From positions 1-64,000 of the forward strand of contig NZ_JACVOY010000009.1 in NCBI RefSeq assembly GCF_018882185.1: a stretch of DNA of 64,000 nucleotides, in the 5' to 3' direction. Shown here one piece after another: positions 46,430 to 56,900 of the stretch (position 1 is its first letter; the number at the start of each line of letters is the position of its first letter). The notes under the pieces are model-generated. The model was not told where the DNA came from, made no database searches, and saw nothing but the letters and a program-made list of their open reading frames with translations. Source of the DNA: Polynucleobacter sp. AP-Latsch-80-C2. Lineage in GTDB: Bacteria; Pseudomonadota; Gammaproteobacteria; Burkholderiales; Burkholderiaceae. The position numbers and the translations under genes were made by a program.

Positions 46430-47190
46430 TGGAATTCATCAGACCACAATGGCAAGTTCCGAGTTCGGTTCATGCCCTGTCAACCACTCGTATAGGTGGC
46501 TTTAGTCAAACTCCTTATGGATCCCTTAATTTAGGTGATCACGTTGGTGATGAGCATATTCAAGTTTTGAAGAATCGGGAATTGCTGAGAACGCAACTGC
46601 CATCAGAGCCCATTTGGCTCAAACAAATCCATGGCGTCACTGTGAGCAATCCCAAGAGTCGTTCTGTAGGCTTAAGTAGTCCTATTGAAGCTGATGCGAT
46701 TGTTACTAAGACTCCTAATGAAGTTTTAGCCATTTTGACTGCAGATTGCTTGCCTGTTTTATTTGCCACTAAGGATGGTTCTGTCGTAGGGGCAGCACAT
46801 GCAGGCTGGAGGGGTCTTTGCAACGGCGTATTGGAAAATACCGTCAAAGAAATGCTCTTGCTTGAAAAGCATCTAGTGGCTAGCGATGTGTACGCTTGGT
46901 TTGGTCCTGCAATCGGGCCTAATGCATTTGAGGTGGGTGACGATGTCTATCAAGCTTTTACAAATTCTGGCATCCAAGTCGAATCGTCCGATTTTGTCCC
47001 GATTGCTGGTAAGCCAGGAAAATATCTGGCCAATCTATACGCTTTAGCTGCTGCTCGTTTACGGGCCGTTGGACTCATGCGGATTGCTGGCGGACAGATG
47101 TGTACCTTTCATGACAATCAGCAATTTTTTTCCTATCGACGAGATAGGGTGACAGGGCGTTCAGCATCCTTGATTTGGATCTCGGAATAA
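46429..47190 (+). CDS. pgeF: Peptidoglycan editing factor PgeF (YfiH family, laccase-like)
   Basis: Protein of 253 residues. Metal/active-site motifs: LKQIHG, LTADCLPVLF, AAHAGWRGL and CTFHDNQQFFSYRRD (landmark FFSYRRD). The family was named polyphenol oxidase and later shown to keep non-canonical amino acids out of peptidoglycan precursors in E. coli. Its ATG overlaps the rluD stop by one base. Confidence 0.92.
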   Translation: MEFIRPQWQVPSSVHALSTTRIGGFSQTPYGSLNLGDHVGDEHIQVLKNRELLRTQLPSEPIWLKQIHGVTVSNPKSRSVGLSSPIEADAIVTKTPNEVLAILTADCLPVLFATKDGSVVGAAHAGWRGLCNGVLENTVKEMLLLEKHLVASDVYAWFGPAIGPNAFEVGDDVYQAFTNSGIQVESSDFVPIAGKPGKYLANLYALAAARLRAVGLMRIAGGQMCTFHDNQQFFSYRRDRVTGRSASLIWISE

Positions 47191-47230
47191 ATCAAGTTTG
47201 GATCTTTAGTGCGGGTATTCACTAGCTTTG

Positions 47231-47261
47231 CCCTAGGGCTAGGGTTATTGCGTATAACCCT
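47231..47261. promoter_or_regulatory. Inverted repeats upstream of phaC
   Basis: CCCTAGGG (47231-47238) is a palindrome. Just after it, AGGGTTAT (47241-47248) and ATAACCCT (47254-47261) form a perfect 8-bp dyad over TGCGT. It lies 50 bases before the phaC start. It could be an operator or a weak terminator after pgeF; there is no T run. Confidence 0.45.
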
Positions 47262-47309
47262 ATATCCCTTATGGATGGAGAATGTCTCTTATTAAATGAA
47301 GAGACTACT

Positions 47310-48944
47310 ATGTTTGCAGGAATGAATACAGGTGCAACGCCATCTTTGGCGCCGCATCATATGGCGCTAATTCCGCCAGAACGTCTGACGGAAATTCAAA
47401 AAGAATATTTCACAGAGTTGGCTCACATTGCCACGAATCCCGAAGCAATTGAAGTGAAGGATCGGCGTTTTGCTGGAAAAGCTTGGCACTCATCTTGGAG
47501 CAAGGTGATCGCAGCAACCTATCTTTTAAATTCTAAGCATTTGATGGCCTTAGCGAATGCGGTCGAAACGGATGAGAAATCTAAGCAGAAAATCTTGTTC
47601 ACAACCGAGCAAATGATTGATGCACTTTCTCCATCGAATTTTATTGCGACCAATCCCGAGGTTCTAGAAAACATTATTAGCACCCAGGGCCAATCGATTC
47701 AAAAAGGAATCGTGAACCTTCTTGGTGATATGAAGAAGGGCAAAGTTTCTATAACGGATGAAAGCGCTTTTGAAGTTGGGAAGAATATTGCAACCACAGA
47801 AGGGCATGTTGTTTTTCGTAACGAATTATTTGAATTAATTCAATACACACCACTTACGGAAACAGTATTTGAGCGCCCCTATTTAATGGTGCCTCCTTGC
47901 ATCAACAAATATTACATCTTGGATTTGCAGCCAGATAACTCTGTTGTGCGCCACATGGTTTCTCAGGGCCACACGGTATTTTTGGTTTCCTGGAAAAATC
48001 CGGATGCGTCAATGGCCAAAGTTTCCTGGGATGACTACGTAGGCAATGGTGTCATCAAGGCGATTGAAGTTGTCCAAGACATTGGCAACAGCAAGCAAAT
48101 CAATATATTAGGCTTTTGTGTTGGTGGCACTTTGACGACCTCAGCGCTCGCTGTATTGGCTGCGCGTAACGAGCATCCTGCAGCCAGCTTAACGCTATTC
48201 ACTACCTTATTGGATTTCACCAATACCGGAATTCTGGATGTCTTTATTGATGAAGGCATGGTCGAGTTACGTGAGAACACCATCGGCGGTAAGGGCGGGA
48301 AGTTCGGCATGATGTCTGGCCTGGATTTAGGTAACACCTTTTCATTTCTTCGCCCCAATGATTTAGTTTGGAACTATGTTGTTGAGAACTACCTCAAAGG
48401 TAATTCACCGCCACCGTTTGATTTGCTGTATTGGAACGGCGATTCCACCAACCTACCGGGTGCAATGTACTGCTGGTACCTGCGTCACACTTATTTGCAG
48501 AATGATTTAATCAAACCTGGAAAGGTAACGATCTGTGGCGAAAAAATAGATTTGGGCAAGATTAAATGCCCTGCTTATTTATATGCGTCGCAGGAAGATC
48601 ATATTGTTCCCTGGCAATCTGCTTATGAATCAACCCACATTCTCAAGGGTAAGAATCGTTTTGTCTTAGGTGCATCTGGACATATTGCGGGCGTCATTAA
48701 TCCTCCCGCTAAAAATAAACGCTACTACTTTGAAAACAACAAGATTACTCCAACCGCCCAAGAGTGGTTAGAAGGTGCGAAACAAATAACGGGAAGTTGG
48801 TGGCCTAACTACACTAAATGGCTTGAGCAATTTGCTGGAGAGCAAAAACCTGCCAGCAAGATCTTTGGCAATGCAAAGTATCAAAAGATGGAACCAGCGC
48901 CTGGAGTGTATGTAAAAGAAAAAGCAGCGCCAGCAGTTAACTAA
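47310..48944 (+). CDS. phaC: Poly(3-hydroxyalkanoate) synthase, class I
   Basis: About 544 residues from the ATG at 47310 (an ATG at 47271 would add 13 atypical residues). It polymerises 3-hydroxybutyryl-CoA at the granule surface. The modified lipase box LGFCVGGTL holds the catalytic cysteine; the aspartate lies in ASQEDHIVPW and the histidine in GASGHIAGVINPP. The N-terminal PhaC domain contains the RFAGKAWHSSWSK region (landmark DRRFAGKAW). The length fits class I (single-subunit) synthases. Confidence 0.95.
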   Translation: MFAGMNTGATPSLAPHHMALIPPERLTEIQKEYFTELAHIATNPEAIEVKDRRFAGKAWHSSWSKVIAATYLLNSKHLMALANAVETDEKSKQKILFTTEQMIDALSPSNFIATNPEVLENIISTQGQSIQKGIVNLLGDMKKGKVSITDESAFEVGKNIATTEGHVVFRNELFELIQYTPLTETVFERPYLMVPPCINKYYILDLQPDNSVVRHMVSQGHTVFLVSWKNPDASMAKVSWDDYVGNGVIKAIEVVQDIGNSKQINILGFCVGGTLTTSALAVLAARNEHPAASLTLFTTLLDFTNTGILDVFIDEGMVELRENTIGGKGGKFGMMSGLDLGNTFSFLRPNDLVWNYVVENYLKGNSPPPFDLLYWNGDSTNLPGAMYCWYLRHTYLQNDLIKPGKVTICGEKIDLGKIKCPAYLYASQEDHIVPWQSAYESTHILKGKNRFVLGASGHIAGVINPPAKNKRYYFENNKITPTAQEWLEGAKQITGSWWPNYTKWLEQFAGEQKPASKIFGNAKYQKMEPAPGVYVKEKAAPAVN

Positions 48945-48974
48945 TTAACGAGTGTTTTTTACAAGGGGAAAGTA

Positions 48975-49715
48975 ATGTCTCAAAAAGTCGCATATGTAAC
49001 TGGTGGCATGGGTGGTATCGGTACCGCTATTTGCCAACGCTTAGCAAAAGATGGATTTAAGGTAATCGCTGGTTGCGGTCCAAATTCTCCGCGTAAGGAC
49101 CGTTGGATTGCAGAGCAAAAAGTTTTGGGCTATGACTTCATCGCATCCGAGGGCAACGTTTCTGACTGGGATAGCACTGTGGCAGCCTTTGAGAAGGTTA
49201 AGGCAGAGGTGGGTCATGTTGACGTGCTCGTGAACAATGCGGGTATTACGCGCGATAGCGTCTTCCGCAAAATGACTCCAGATGCCTGGAAAGCCGTTAT
49301 TGATACCAACCTTAACTCCTTGTTTAACGTTACAAAACAAGTCATCGATGGCATGGTGGAAAATAACTGGGGTCGAATTATTAATATTTCCTCAGTAAAT
49401 GGTCAAAAAGGGCAGTTTGGACAAGCCAACTACTCTACGGCTAAAGCGGGCCTCCATGGCTTCACTATGGCCTTAGCTCAGGAAGTTGCTACGAAGGGCG
49501 TGACCGTGAACACGGTATCTCCGGGTTATATCGGGACCGATATGGTGAAGGCTATCCGTGAGGACGTTCTGGAAAAGATCGTTTCTGGTATTCCGGTCAA
49601 GCGTTTGGGCACTCCAGAGGAAATTGCCTCTATTTGCTGCTGGATTGCCTCCGATGATGGCGGTTACGCAACTGGCGCTGATTTCTCACTTAATGGCGGT
49701 ATTCATACCGGTTGA
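48975..49715 (+). CDS. phaB: Acetoacetyl-CoA reductase
   Basis: Protein of 246 residues, a short-chain dehydrogenase. The NADPH-binding motif is VTGGMGGIGTAI, the catalytic serine lies in INISSVNGQKGQFG, and Tyr/Lys in QANYSTAKAGLHGF (YxxxK). It reduces acetoacetyl-CoA to (R)-3-hydroxybutyryl-CoA for PhaC. A good AAGGGG site precedes the ATG. It lies 30 bases after phaC, so they are in one operon. Confidence 0.95.
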   Translation: MSQKVAYVTGGMGGIGTAICQRLAKDGFKVIAGCGPNSPRKDRWIAEQKVLGYDFIASEGNVSDWDSTVAAFEKVKAEVGHVDVLVNNAGITRDSVFRKMTPDAWKAVIDTNLNSLFNVTKQVIDGMVENNWGRIINISSVNGQKGQFGQANYSTAKAGLHGFTMALAQEVATKGVTVNTVSPGYIGTDMVKAIREDVLEKIVSGIPVKRLGTPEEIASICCWIASDDGGYATGADFSLNGGIHTG

Positions 49716-49823
49716 TGACCTAGAAATAGGCTTTGTAGGGATGCAACACGGCTAATTTACCTTTTGGTCAAACTAGGGATAAACTATGCCGATGTTGCGT
49801 TGCAGTACTCAGTAAGGAAAATT

Positions 49824-50384
49824 ATGGTTACCCGAGCAAAGCGAGTTGGCGAAGAACGACTCATTAAGAAATACCCGAATCGTCGGTTGTATGACACCCA
49901 AACCAGCACTTATGTTACCTTGGCTGACATTAAAGGTTTGGTTATGGCCAACGAAGTATTTAAGGTAATTGACGCTAAATCCGATGAAGACTTGACTCGC
50001 AATATCCTCTTGCAAATTATTCTTGAAGAAGAGGCTGGTGGAGCGCCAGTATTTTCATCACAAATGCTCTCGCAGATCATCCGTTTCTACGGAAATTCAA
50101 TGCAAGGTCTGATGGGTAACTATCTTGAAAAGACCATGCAATCTTTTGTTGATATTCACAACAAGCTTGGCGATCAAACCAAAGGCCTAGGTGCGGGAAG
50201 CACTCCTGAGGCATGGTCGCAAATGCTCCATTTACAAAACCCTCTCATGCAGAATTTGATGGGTAGCTATATGGATCAAAGCAAAGATTTGTTTATCAAG
50301 ATGCAAGAACAAATGCAAGGATCGCAAAATATCTTTGGCGGCTTTCCATTTACACCACAGTCCACCAAAACAGAAAAAGAATAG
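49824..50384 (+). CDS. phaR: Polyhydroxyalkanoate synthesis repressor PhaR
   Basis: About 186 residues. The ATG at 49824 is preferred because AAGGA lies 6 bases upstream; an in-frame TTG at 49764 is unsupported. The N-terminal PhaR DNA-binding domain is recognisable by [20 protein letters not shown] (landmark [10 protein letters not shown]). The following PHB-accumulation domain has [10 protein letters not shown]. The tail is Gln/Met-rich, as in PHB-granule-binding regulators. It represses phasin and its own gene in other species. A TGTTGCGTTGCAG stretch just upstream (49793-49805) may be its TGC-rich target. Confidence 0.93.
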   Translation: MVTRAKRVGEERLIKKYPNRRLYDTQTSTYVTLADIKGLVMANEVFKVIDAKSDEDLTRNILLQIILEEEAGGAPVFSSQMLSQIIRFYGNSMQGLMGNYLEKTMQSFVDIHNKLGDQTKGLGAGSTPEAWSQMLHLQNPLMQNLMGSYMDQSKDLFIKMQEQMQGSQNIFGGFPFTPQSTKTEKE

Positions 50385-50386
50385 TT

Positions 50387-51745
50387 GTGGCGGGAAAAAT
50401 TGGTTTTGTATCCTTAGGATGCCCTAAGGCTTTAGTCGATTCTGAGTTGATCTTGACTCAACTCAGTGCTGAAGGGTATGAAACTGCGAAGGATTATTCC
50501 GGCGCAGATTTGGTGGTTGTAAATACCTGTGGCTTCATTGATTCTGCTGTAGAAGAAAGTCTTTCTGCAATTGGAGAAGCGCTCGCAGAAAATGGCAAGG
50601 TAATTGTTACCGGCTGTTTGGGCGCAAGAAAGAATGCCGATGGGAGCGATTTAATCCAAAGCATTCACCCCAAAGTCCTTGCCGTTACTGGGCCCCATGC
50701 CACTAATGAGGTAATGCAGGCAATTCATTTGCATTTACCTAAGCCTCATGATCCATTTACAGATTTAGTCCCGCCGGCCGGCGTTAAGCTAACGCCTAAG
50801 CACTACGCTTACCTCAAAATTTCTGAAGGCTGTAATCATCGGTGCACCTTTTGCATTATTCCAAGTCTTCGTGGTGATTTGGTATCTAGGCCAATTGGTG
50901 AAGTTTTACTCGAGGCCAAACGTTTATTCGAATCTGGAGTTAAAGAGTTGTTGGTGGTATCTCAGGATACGAGTGCTTATGGTGTTGATATTCAATATCG
51001 CACAGGCTTCTGGGATGGCAAGCCAGTTAAAACGCGAATGTTTGATTTGGTCAACGCACTCAATCAAATAGCGCGTGAGCATCAAGCCTGGGTGCGACTG
51101 CATTATGTTTATCCTTATCCACATGTAGATGATGTTCTGCCCTTGATGGCAGAATTCTCAGAGCATGGGTATGGCGTCTTGCCTTATTTGGATATTCCAT
51201 TGCAACATGCGCATCCTGATGTTCTTAGGAGAATGAAGCGGCCCGCTAGTGGAGAAAAGAATTTAGAACGCATCTTGGCATGGCACAAAGCTTGTCCAGA
51301 ACTCGTCATTCGCAGTACCTTTATTGCTGGTTTCCCAGGAGAGACCGAGGAGGAGTTTGAATACCTTCTCAATTTCTTGGAAGAAGCGCAAATAGATCGG
51401 GCTGGTTGCTTTGCCTATTCGCCCGTAGATGGAGCGCTTGCAAACCAACTAGATAATCCAGTGCCCGATGAGATCAGAGAAGAGCGTCGAGCTCGTTTCA
51501 TGGCAAAAGCAGAGGATATTTCCATTAAACGACTTGCTAAAAAAATAGGCAAACGTGTTCAAGTTCTGATTGATCGGGTAGATGAGTCTGGCGGAATTGG
51601 CAGAACCATAGGGGATGCCCCTGAAATTGATGGTTTAGTCCGTGTCTTGCCTGCAAATAAGCCCTCTAAACGCTACCGGACGGGTGAAATCATACGTGCG
51701 ATGGTCATTAGCTCCCAAGGGCATGACCTAATAGCCGAAACTTGA
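50387..51745 (+). CDS. rimO: Ribosomal protein S12 methylthiotransferase RimO
   Basis: Protein of 452 residues with a GTG start 2 bases after phaR. A radical-SAM enzyme. The N-terminal MTTase domain has [24 protein letters not shown] and GCLGAR (three cluster cysteines). The SAM motif is [11 protein letters not shown], and a C-terminal TRAM domain follows. It methylthiolates Asp88 of S12. Its place between phaR and the thiolase breaks up the PHB locus. Confidence 0.94.
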   Translation: MAGKIGFVSLGCPKALVDSELILTQLSAEGYETAKDYSGADLVVVNTCGFIDSAVEESLSAIGEALAENGKVIVTGCLGARKNADGSDLIQSIHPKVLAVTGPHATNEVMQAIHLHLPKPHDPFTDLVPPAGVKLTPKHYAYLKISEGCNHRCTFCIIPSLRGDLVSRPIGEVLLEAKRLFESGVKELLVVSQDTSAYGVDIQYRTGFWDGKPVKTRMFDLVNALNQIAREHQAWVRLHYVYPYPHVDDVLPLMAEFSEHGYGVLPYLDIPLQHAHPDVLRRMKRPASGEKNLERILAWHKACPELVIRSTFIAGFPGETEEEFEYLLNFLEEAQIDRAGCFAYSPVDGALANQLDNPVPDEIREERRARFMAKAEDISIKRLAKKIGKRVQVLIDRVDESGGIGRTIGDAPEIDGLVRVLPANKPSKRYRTGEIIRAMVISSQGHDLIAET

Positions 51746-51792
51746 CTAATGCAATAAAACTGATAGCTGTATTACTAATTTAGTACAAAGTC

Positions 51793-51809
51793 AGCCCAAT
51801 CATTGGGCT
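51793..51809. promoter_or_regulatory. Inverted repeat before the thiolase gene
   Basis: AGCCCAAT (51793-51800) and ATTGGGCT (51802-51809) are perfect arms around a single C, ending 6 bases before the AAAGGGG ribosome site of the thiolase. Another palindrome (ACTAA-T-TTAGT) lies just upstream at about 51774-51784. These are suitable as operators or a terminator for rimO; there is no T run. Confidence 0.45.
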
Positions 51810-51826
51810 TAGCAAAGGGGATTGAT

Positions 51827-53011
51827 ATGAGTCGTGATGTCGTAGTCTTAAGTGCAGTTCGTTCCGCAATTGGTACCTTCAATGGTTCCCTCAGCAGCTT
51901 TGAGCCTTCCGAGCTCGGCGGCATTGTGATGAAAGAAGCGGTAGCTCGCTCCGGCGTTGATCCGGCGTTGATTAACTACGTTACTGTTGGAAATACCATT
52001 CCTACAGATAGCCGTTATGCCTATGTTGCACGCGTTGCTTCAATTCAGGCTGGCTTGCCTATGGAGTCAGTAGCAATGGCATTGAATCGTTTATGCAGCT
52101 CTGGCTTGCAAGCGATTGTGACTACTGCACAGCAAATTATGTTGGGCGATTGCGACTATGGTGTTGGCGGTGGTGTAGAGGTAATGTCACGCGGTATGTA
52201 TGGTTCACCAGCAATGCGCAGTGGTGCGCGCATGGGCGACACTAAGATGCTCGACCTAATGGTAGCTGTCTTGACAGATCCATTTGGTGTTGGTCATATG
52301 GGTGTTACTGCAGAGAACCTCGTTGAAAAATGGAAGCTCACTCGTGAAGAGCAAGATGCCTTGGCGGTGGAGTCACATCGCCGTGCGGCACATGCGATTA
52401 AAGAAGGGCGCTTCAAATCTCAAATCGTTCCAATCACTATTAAAACTCGCAAAGGCGATATCGTCTTTGATACGGATGAGCATTGCAAGCCAGATACGAC
52501 AATGGAAACTCTTGGCAAGATGAAGGCCGTGTTCAAAAAAGAAGGCGGCTCAGTTACTGCTGGTAATGCTTCAGGCATTAACGATGGCGCTGCATTCTTT
52601 GTATTAGCTGATGCTGAAACTGCAAAGAAAGCTGGCCATAAGCCTATCGCGCGTTTAGTTTCTTATGCTGTTGCGGGTGTTCCAAACCACATCATGGGTG
52701 AAGGCCCAATTCCAGCAACCAAAATTGCTCTTGAGCGTGCCGGCCTTAAATTGGATCAAATCGATGTGATTGAGTCCAACGAAGCCTTTGCAGCGCAGGC
52801 GCTAGCTGTTACCAAAGGTTTAGGGCTTGATCCAGCAAAGACCAACGTCAATGGCGGTGCAATTGCTTTGGGCCACCCAATTGGTTGTTCTGGTGCAGCT
52901 ATTGCCACTAAAGCGATTCACGAATTACATCGTGTTCAAGGTAAGTATGCTTTGGTAACTATGTGTATCGGTGGTGGTCAGGGCATTGCTACTATTTTCG
53001 AGCGCCTATAA
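51827..53011 (+). CDS. Acetyl-CoA acetyltransferase (beta-ketothiolase, PhaA/BktB type)
   Basis: About 394 residues from the ATG at 51827, preceded by AAAGGGG at good spacing (an upstream TTG at 51803 is not needed). The nucleophilic cysteine lies in LNRLCSSGLQAI, the catalytic His in GGAIALGHPIGCSGA (landmark GHPIGCSGA), and the second Cys in CIGGGQG. It condenses two acetyl-CoA to acetoacetyl-CoA, the first step to PHB. It resembles BktB-like thiolases, so beta-ketovaleryl-CoA formation is also possible, which would link with propionyl-CoA. Confidence 0.92.
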   Translation: MSRDVVVLSAVRSAIGTFNGSLSSFEPSELGGIVMKEAVARSGVDPALINYVTVGNTIPTDSRYAYVARVASIQAGLPMESVAMALNRLCSSGLQAIVTTAQQIMLGDCDYGVGGGVEVMSRGMYGSPAMRSGARMGDTKMLDLMVAVLTDPFGVGHMGVTAENLVEKWKLTREEQDALAVESHRRAAHAIKEGRFKSQIVPITIKTRKGDIVFDTDEHCKPDTTMETLGKMKAVFKKEGGSVTAGNASGINDGAAFFVLADAETAKKAGHKPIARLVSYAVAGVPNHIMGEGPIPATKIALERAGLKLDQIDVIESNEAFAAQALAVTKGLGLDPAKTNVNGGAIALGHPIGCSGAAIATKAIHELHRVQGKYALVTMCIGGGQGIATIFERL

Positions 53012-53034
53012 AAAACACTCAGGATTTACGAATG

Positions 53035-53061
53035 ATCTCTTGAGTTAAGTACTTAAGAGAT
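53035..53061. terminator. Hairpin at the thiolase/serB convergent junction
   Basis: ATCTCTTGAGT (53035-53045) and ACTTAAGAGAT (53051-53061) form an 11-bp stem (one G-U) with a TAAGT loop, overlapping the serB stop codon. No T run follows, so it is a weak or factor-assisted terminator at best. Confidence 0.4.
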
Positions 53062-53949
53062 TAGCAGTAAAGCAGCATCCAAGCCGACATGGTCAAAAGC
53101 CGCGTCGGCTTTTTCTTTGACTACAGGTTTTGCTCTATAGGCAACGCTGATGCCCGAGTTATTCATCATGATGAGGTCATTGGCTCCATCACCCATGGTT
53201 ACGGCATTTTGACGGGTGCATCCCAGATTTTGGCAGGCGCTATCAAGATAAGTAGCCTTCGCTATGCCATCCACAATGTCACCCAAAACTTGACCAGTTA
53301 GCTTCCCGTTAATGATTTCAAGTGTATTGGCCTGTGTTTGTTTCAGACCAAATTGTTGGCGAAGTTTTTCAGTAAAAAAAGTAAAGCCACCAGATACCAG
53401 AAGCGTATAGATTCCCCGCTCATGAGCTCCGGCCAACAGCTCGGCAGCCCCTGGATTGGGACGCAATCTTTCTCTAAAAACTGACTCCAAGGAGCCTGCA
53501 GAAACGCCTTCCAATAAAGCTACTCGACGACGTAAGCTTTCTTTAAAATCTTTAATCTCACCGCGCATTGTGGCTTCAGTGATTTGGGCTACGGCCGATT
53601 TCTTACCGGTGAAATCTGCAATCTCATCAATGCATTCGATATTGATGAGTGTGGAATCCATATCCATTGCCAAAACTTTTATAGATCCAGGTTCAAATCC
53701 AGGCCTTAAAAAGCATAAGTCAGTTTTATACGTACTGGCTATCGACCGTAATAACTCTCTTTGCGGTACATCAAGCGCTTGATGAATATCCCAACGTGCT
53801 GTGTGATATTGATGATGTTCTGTTTGCAGTTCGTTGGTGTGTAAGGTCCTCGCGAATCTAGATGCATTGTCCTTAAGCTCAAAAACCAGTTTTTCAGATA
53901 TAGGCGAGTGTGAGATGGCAACAAGGATTTGATGGCTCATAGACTTCAT
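53053..53949 (-). CDS. serB: Phosphoserine phosphatase
   Basis: Protein of 298 residues (an ATG at 53940 is an alternative start). The HAD motif I is AMDMDSTLINIECIDEIAD (landmark DMDSTLI), with the nucleophilic Asp. Motif II is LLVSGGFTFF, and motif III/IV is MGDGANDLIMM. An N-terminal domain of about 85 residues precedes the HAD core, as in E. coli SerB. Final step of serine synthesis. Confidence 0.94.
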   Translation of the reverse strand: MKSMSHQILVAISHSPISEKLVFELKDNASRFARTLHTNELQTEHHQYHTARWDIHQALDVPQRELLRSIASTYKTDLCFLRPGFEPGSIKVLAMDMDSTLINIECIDEIADFTGKKSAVAQITEATMRGEIKDFKESLRRRVALLEGVSAGSLESVFRERLRPNPGAAELLAGAHERGIYTLLVSGGFTFFTEKLRQQFGLKQTQANTLEIINGKLTGQVLGDIVDGIAKATYLDSACQNLGCTRQNAVTMGDGANDLIMMNNSGISVAYRAKPVVKEKADAAFDHVGLDAALLLIS

Positions 53950-53960
53950 AATAATGGGTA

Positions 53961-56900
53961 TTAATTTGCTTGTGCAGTGTTCAGCATGGCAGATTCATTC
54001 AGTCTCCGCAATATTTGTCTAATGGCATCTAAGCGTTGCTCCAGTTTTTCAAACTCCCGATCTTTCTGAGGGAGAACCTTTAGCTTATCCTGACCATTGA
54101 GTTGGATATATTTTGAACTCTGGATTAACTGAATAATCTTCATGGGGTCAATGGGGGGGTTGGGAATAAATTGAATTTGTATTGATGTGGGTGTGGCATC
54201 AATCTTTTTAATCCCAAAACCCGTCATTTCTAAACGCAAGCGATGCGTTTCATAAAAGGATTTAGCTTGATCTGGCAAATCACCAAAACGATCTACCAGT
54301 TCCTCACGCAAACCCATTAACTCAGAGAAATCATTAGTTCCGGCAAAGCGCTTATATAAAGATAGACGCTCATGCACGTCAGGGCAATAGTCATTTGGAA
54401 GCAGTGCCGGTACGCCTAAATTCACATCGGTAGTCGCTTGAAGGGGAGAAAGTAGGTCTGGCTCTTTGCCGCTACGAAGTGACTTTACTGCTCGATTGAG
54501 CATTTCTGTATAGAGCTGAAAGCCAATCTCATGAATCTCACCAGATTGTTTATCCCCCAAAACCTCGCCAGCACCACGTATTTCCAAATCATGCATAGCC
54601 AAATAAAAGCCTGAGCCCAACTCCTCCATTGCCTGAATCGCATTTAGACGCAATTGCGCTTGCTTACTTAAGGCCTCAGGATCAGGAACGAGTAAATACG
54701 CGTAGGCCTGGTGATGAGATCGACCAACACGACCGCGAAGCTGATGCAGTTGAGCCAACCCAAATTTATCTGCACGATGCATGATGATGGTATTGGCGGT
54801 AGGAACATCAATCCCCGTTTCAATAATGGTGGTGCATAGCAAGATATTGGTTCGTTGAGTCACAAACTCCCGCATTACTGACTCTAATTCACGCTCATGC
54901 ATTTGACCATGCGCTACGCTAATTCGCGCTTCAGGTATTAGCTCCTGTAAAGCATGTTTTCGATTTTCAATCGTCTCAACTTCGTTGTGAAGAAAATATA
55001 CCTGACCACCACGCTTAATCTCGCGGAGAACGGCTTCTCTGATAACACCATCTCCTTCTCTGCGCACAAAGGTTTTAATTGCCAGACGCTTTTGTGGTGC
55101 TGTAGCAATAATAGAAAACTCACGGAGTCCTTCCATTGCCATACCCAATGTTCTTGGTATGGGGGTTGCTGTAAGCGTCAATATATCGACTTCAGCTCGC
55201 AAGGCCTTTAAGGCATCTTTTTGACGCACACCAAAGCGATGTTCTTCATCGACGATAACAAGTCCTAAGTTAGCAAACTTGGTTTCTTTGGAAAGTAATT
55301 TATGTGTACCTATGATGATGTCAGCATCACCTTTGGCTATGGCTTCTAAGGCAGCATTAATTTCCTTTGTTGTCTTAAAGCGCGATAGCTCAACAATGCG
55401 TACCGGCCAATCAGCAAATCGATCTTTCCAGGTGGCAACATGCTGTTCTGCCAATAGGGTGGTTGGCGCGAGAATGGCCACTTGCTTGCCGCCCATGACG
55501 GCGACAAAGCTAGCCCTTAAGGCAACCTCCGTCTTACCAAAACCAACGTCACCACATACCAAGCGATCCATTGGGCTGCCGCTAGTCATATCACCAATGA
55601 CGGCTGCAATGGCATTGGCTTGGTCAGGCGTTTCTTCAAAGCCAAAGCTTTCGGAGAATGCAGCGTAATCATGCGCAGAAAATTCAAACGCATGACCTTT
55701 GCGAATCGCTCTTGCAGCGTAAAGGCCTAATAATTCTGCAGCAGTGTCACGTATTTGTTGTGCTGCTTTACGTTTAGCCTTATCCCATTGTCCGGAGCCT
55801 AGTTGATGCAATGGAGCAGAGTCCGGATCGGAGCCAGCATAACGGGTGACCATTTGTAATTGCTGGACTGGCACATAGAGAGTGGCCTGGCTTGCGTATT
55901 GCAAATGCAAAAATTCTTCAAAAACCGGTGCATCTTTTTCGGTTGATAGGTTTAGTAAAACTAAACCTTGATAACGTCCAATGCCATGTTCTGCGTGAAC
56001 TACAGGATCGCCAATCTTCAGCTCAGATAAGTCTTTGAAGAGCATGTCTGGATCCGCATTTTCCGATGCTTTGCCCTTACGTCTTTGTCTTGCTGTGGAA
56101 GTAAATAATTCCACTTCAGTCAGAACAATTAAATTTTCAGATGGCCAGGAAAATCCATTAAACAGTGGGGCGGTGACAAGGCCGAACAGCGACTCACTCT
56201 TGACGAAGTCAGCGATGCCATCAAACCCTTCGGGCTTTAATGGATAGAGTGGTTTTCCATCCTGTCCTGCTGGAGCATTACTTTCCTCAAAAAGCTGACG
56301 AATCGATTCCTTACGCCCCGCACTATCGGCACAGATCAGAATGCGTGTGCCTTCCTTTGAAACCAATTTGCGCAAACTCGCAACAGGATCACTATCCCTG
56401 CGGTGAACGGCAAGATCGGGCACAGGCAGAAACTGTGAAGTCGCCCCAGTTTCCTTTTCTAACACTAAACGTGCATAGGGCTTGGCAGTAGAAAAGAATT
56501 CATCTACATCTAGGAATAATTCTTTAGGTGGCAGTATGGGTCGATCAAGGTCATGCTTTAAGAACTCATAGCGTGATTGGGTATCTTTCCAAAAGCTCCG
56601 AATCGTTTCCTCGGTATCGCCAATACTGAGAATCCATACCGGATCTCCGGAGCGCGGAAAGTAATCGAATACATTGGAGCACTCATCAAAAAACAAAGGC
56701 AGATAGGATTCAATTCCTGCGCTTGGTATTCCTAAGTTCGCATCTTTATAGATGGAGCAACGAGAAGGGTCTCCCTCGAAAACCTCTCTCCAGCGACCAC
56801 GAAAAGTTGTCCTTGAGCCGTCATCAAATGGAAATTCATGACCAGGTAATAGTCGCACCTCTTTAACGGGATAAAGGCTGCGCTGCGTATCTGGGTCAAA

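Noticed and set aside
47271..47300. Short upstream open frame (about 5 codons) before phaC with its own ribosome-site-like GGAG
   Set aside because: Too short to judge; could be a leader peptide but nothing beyond chance supports it.
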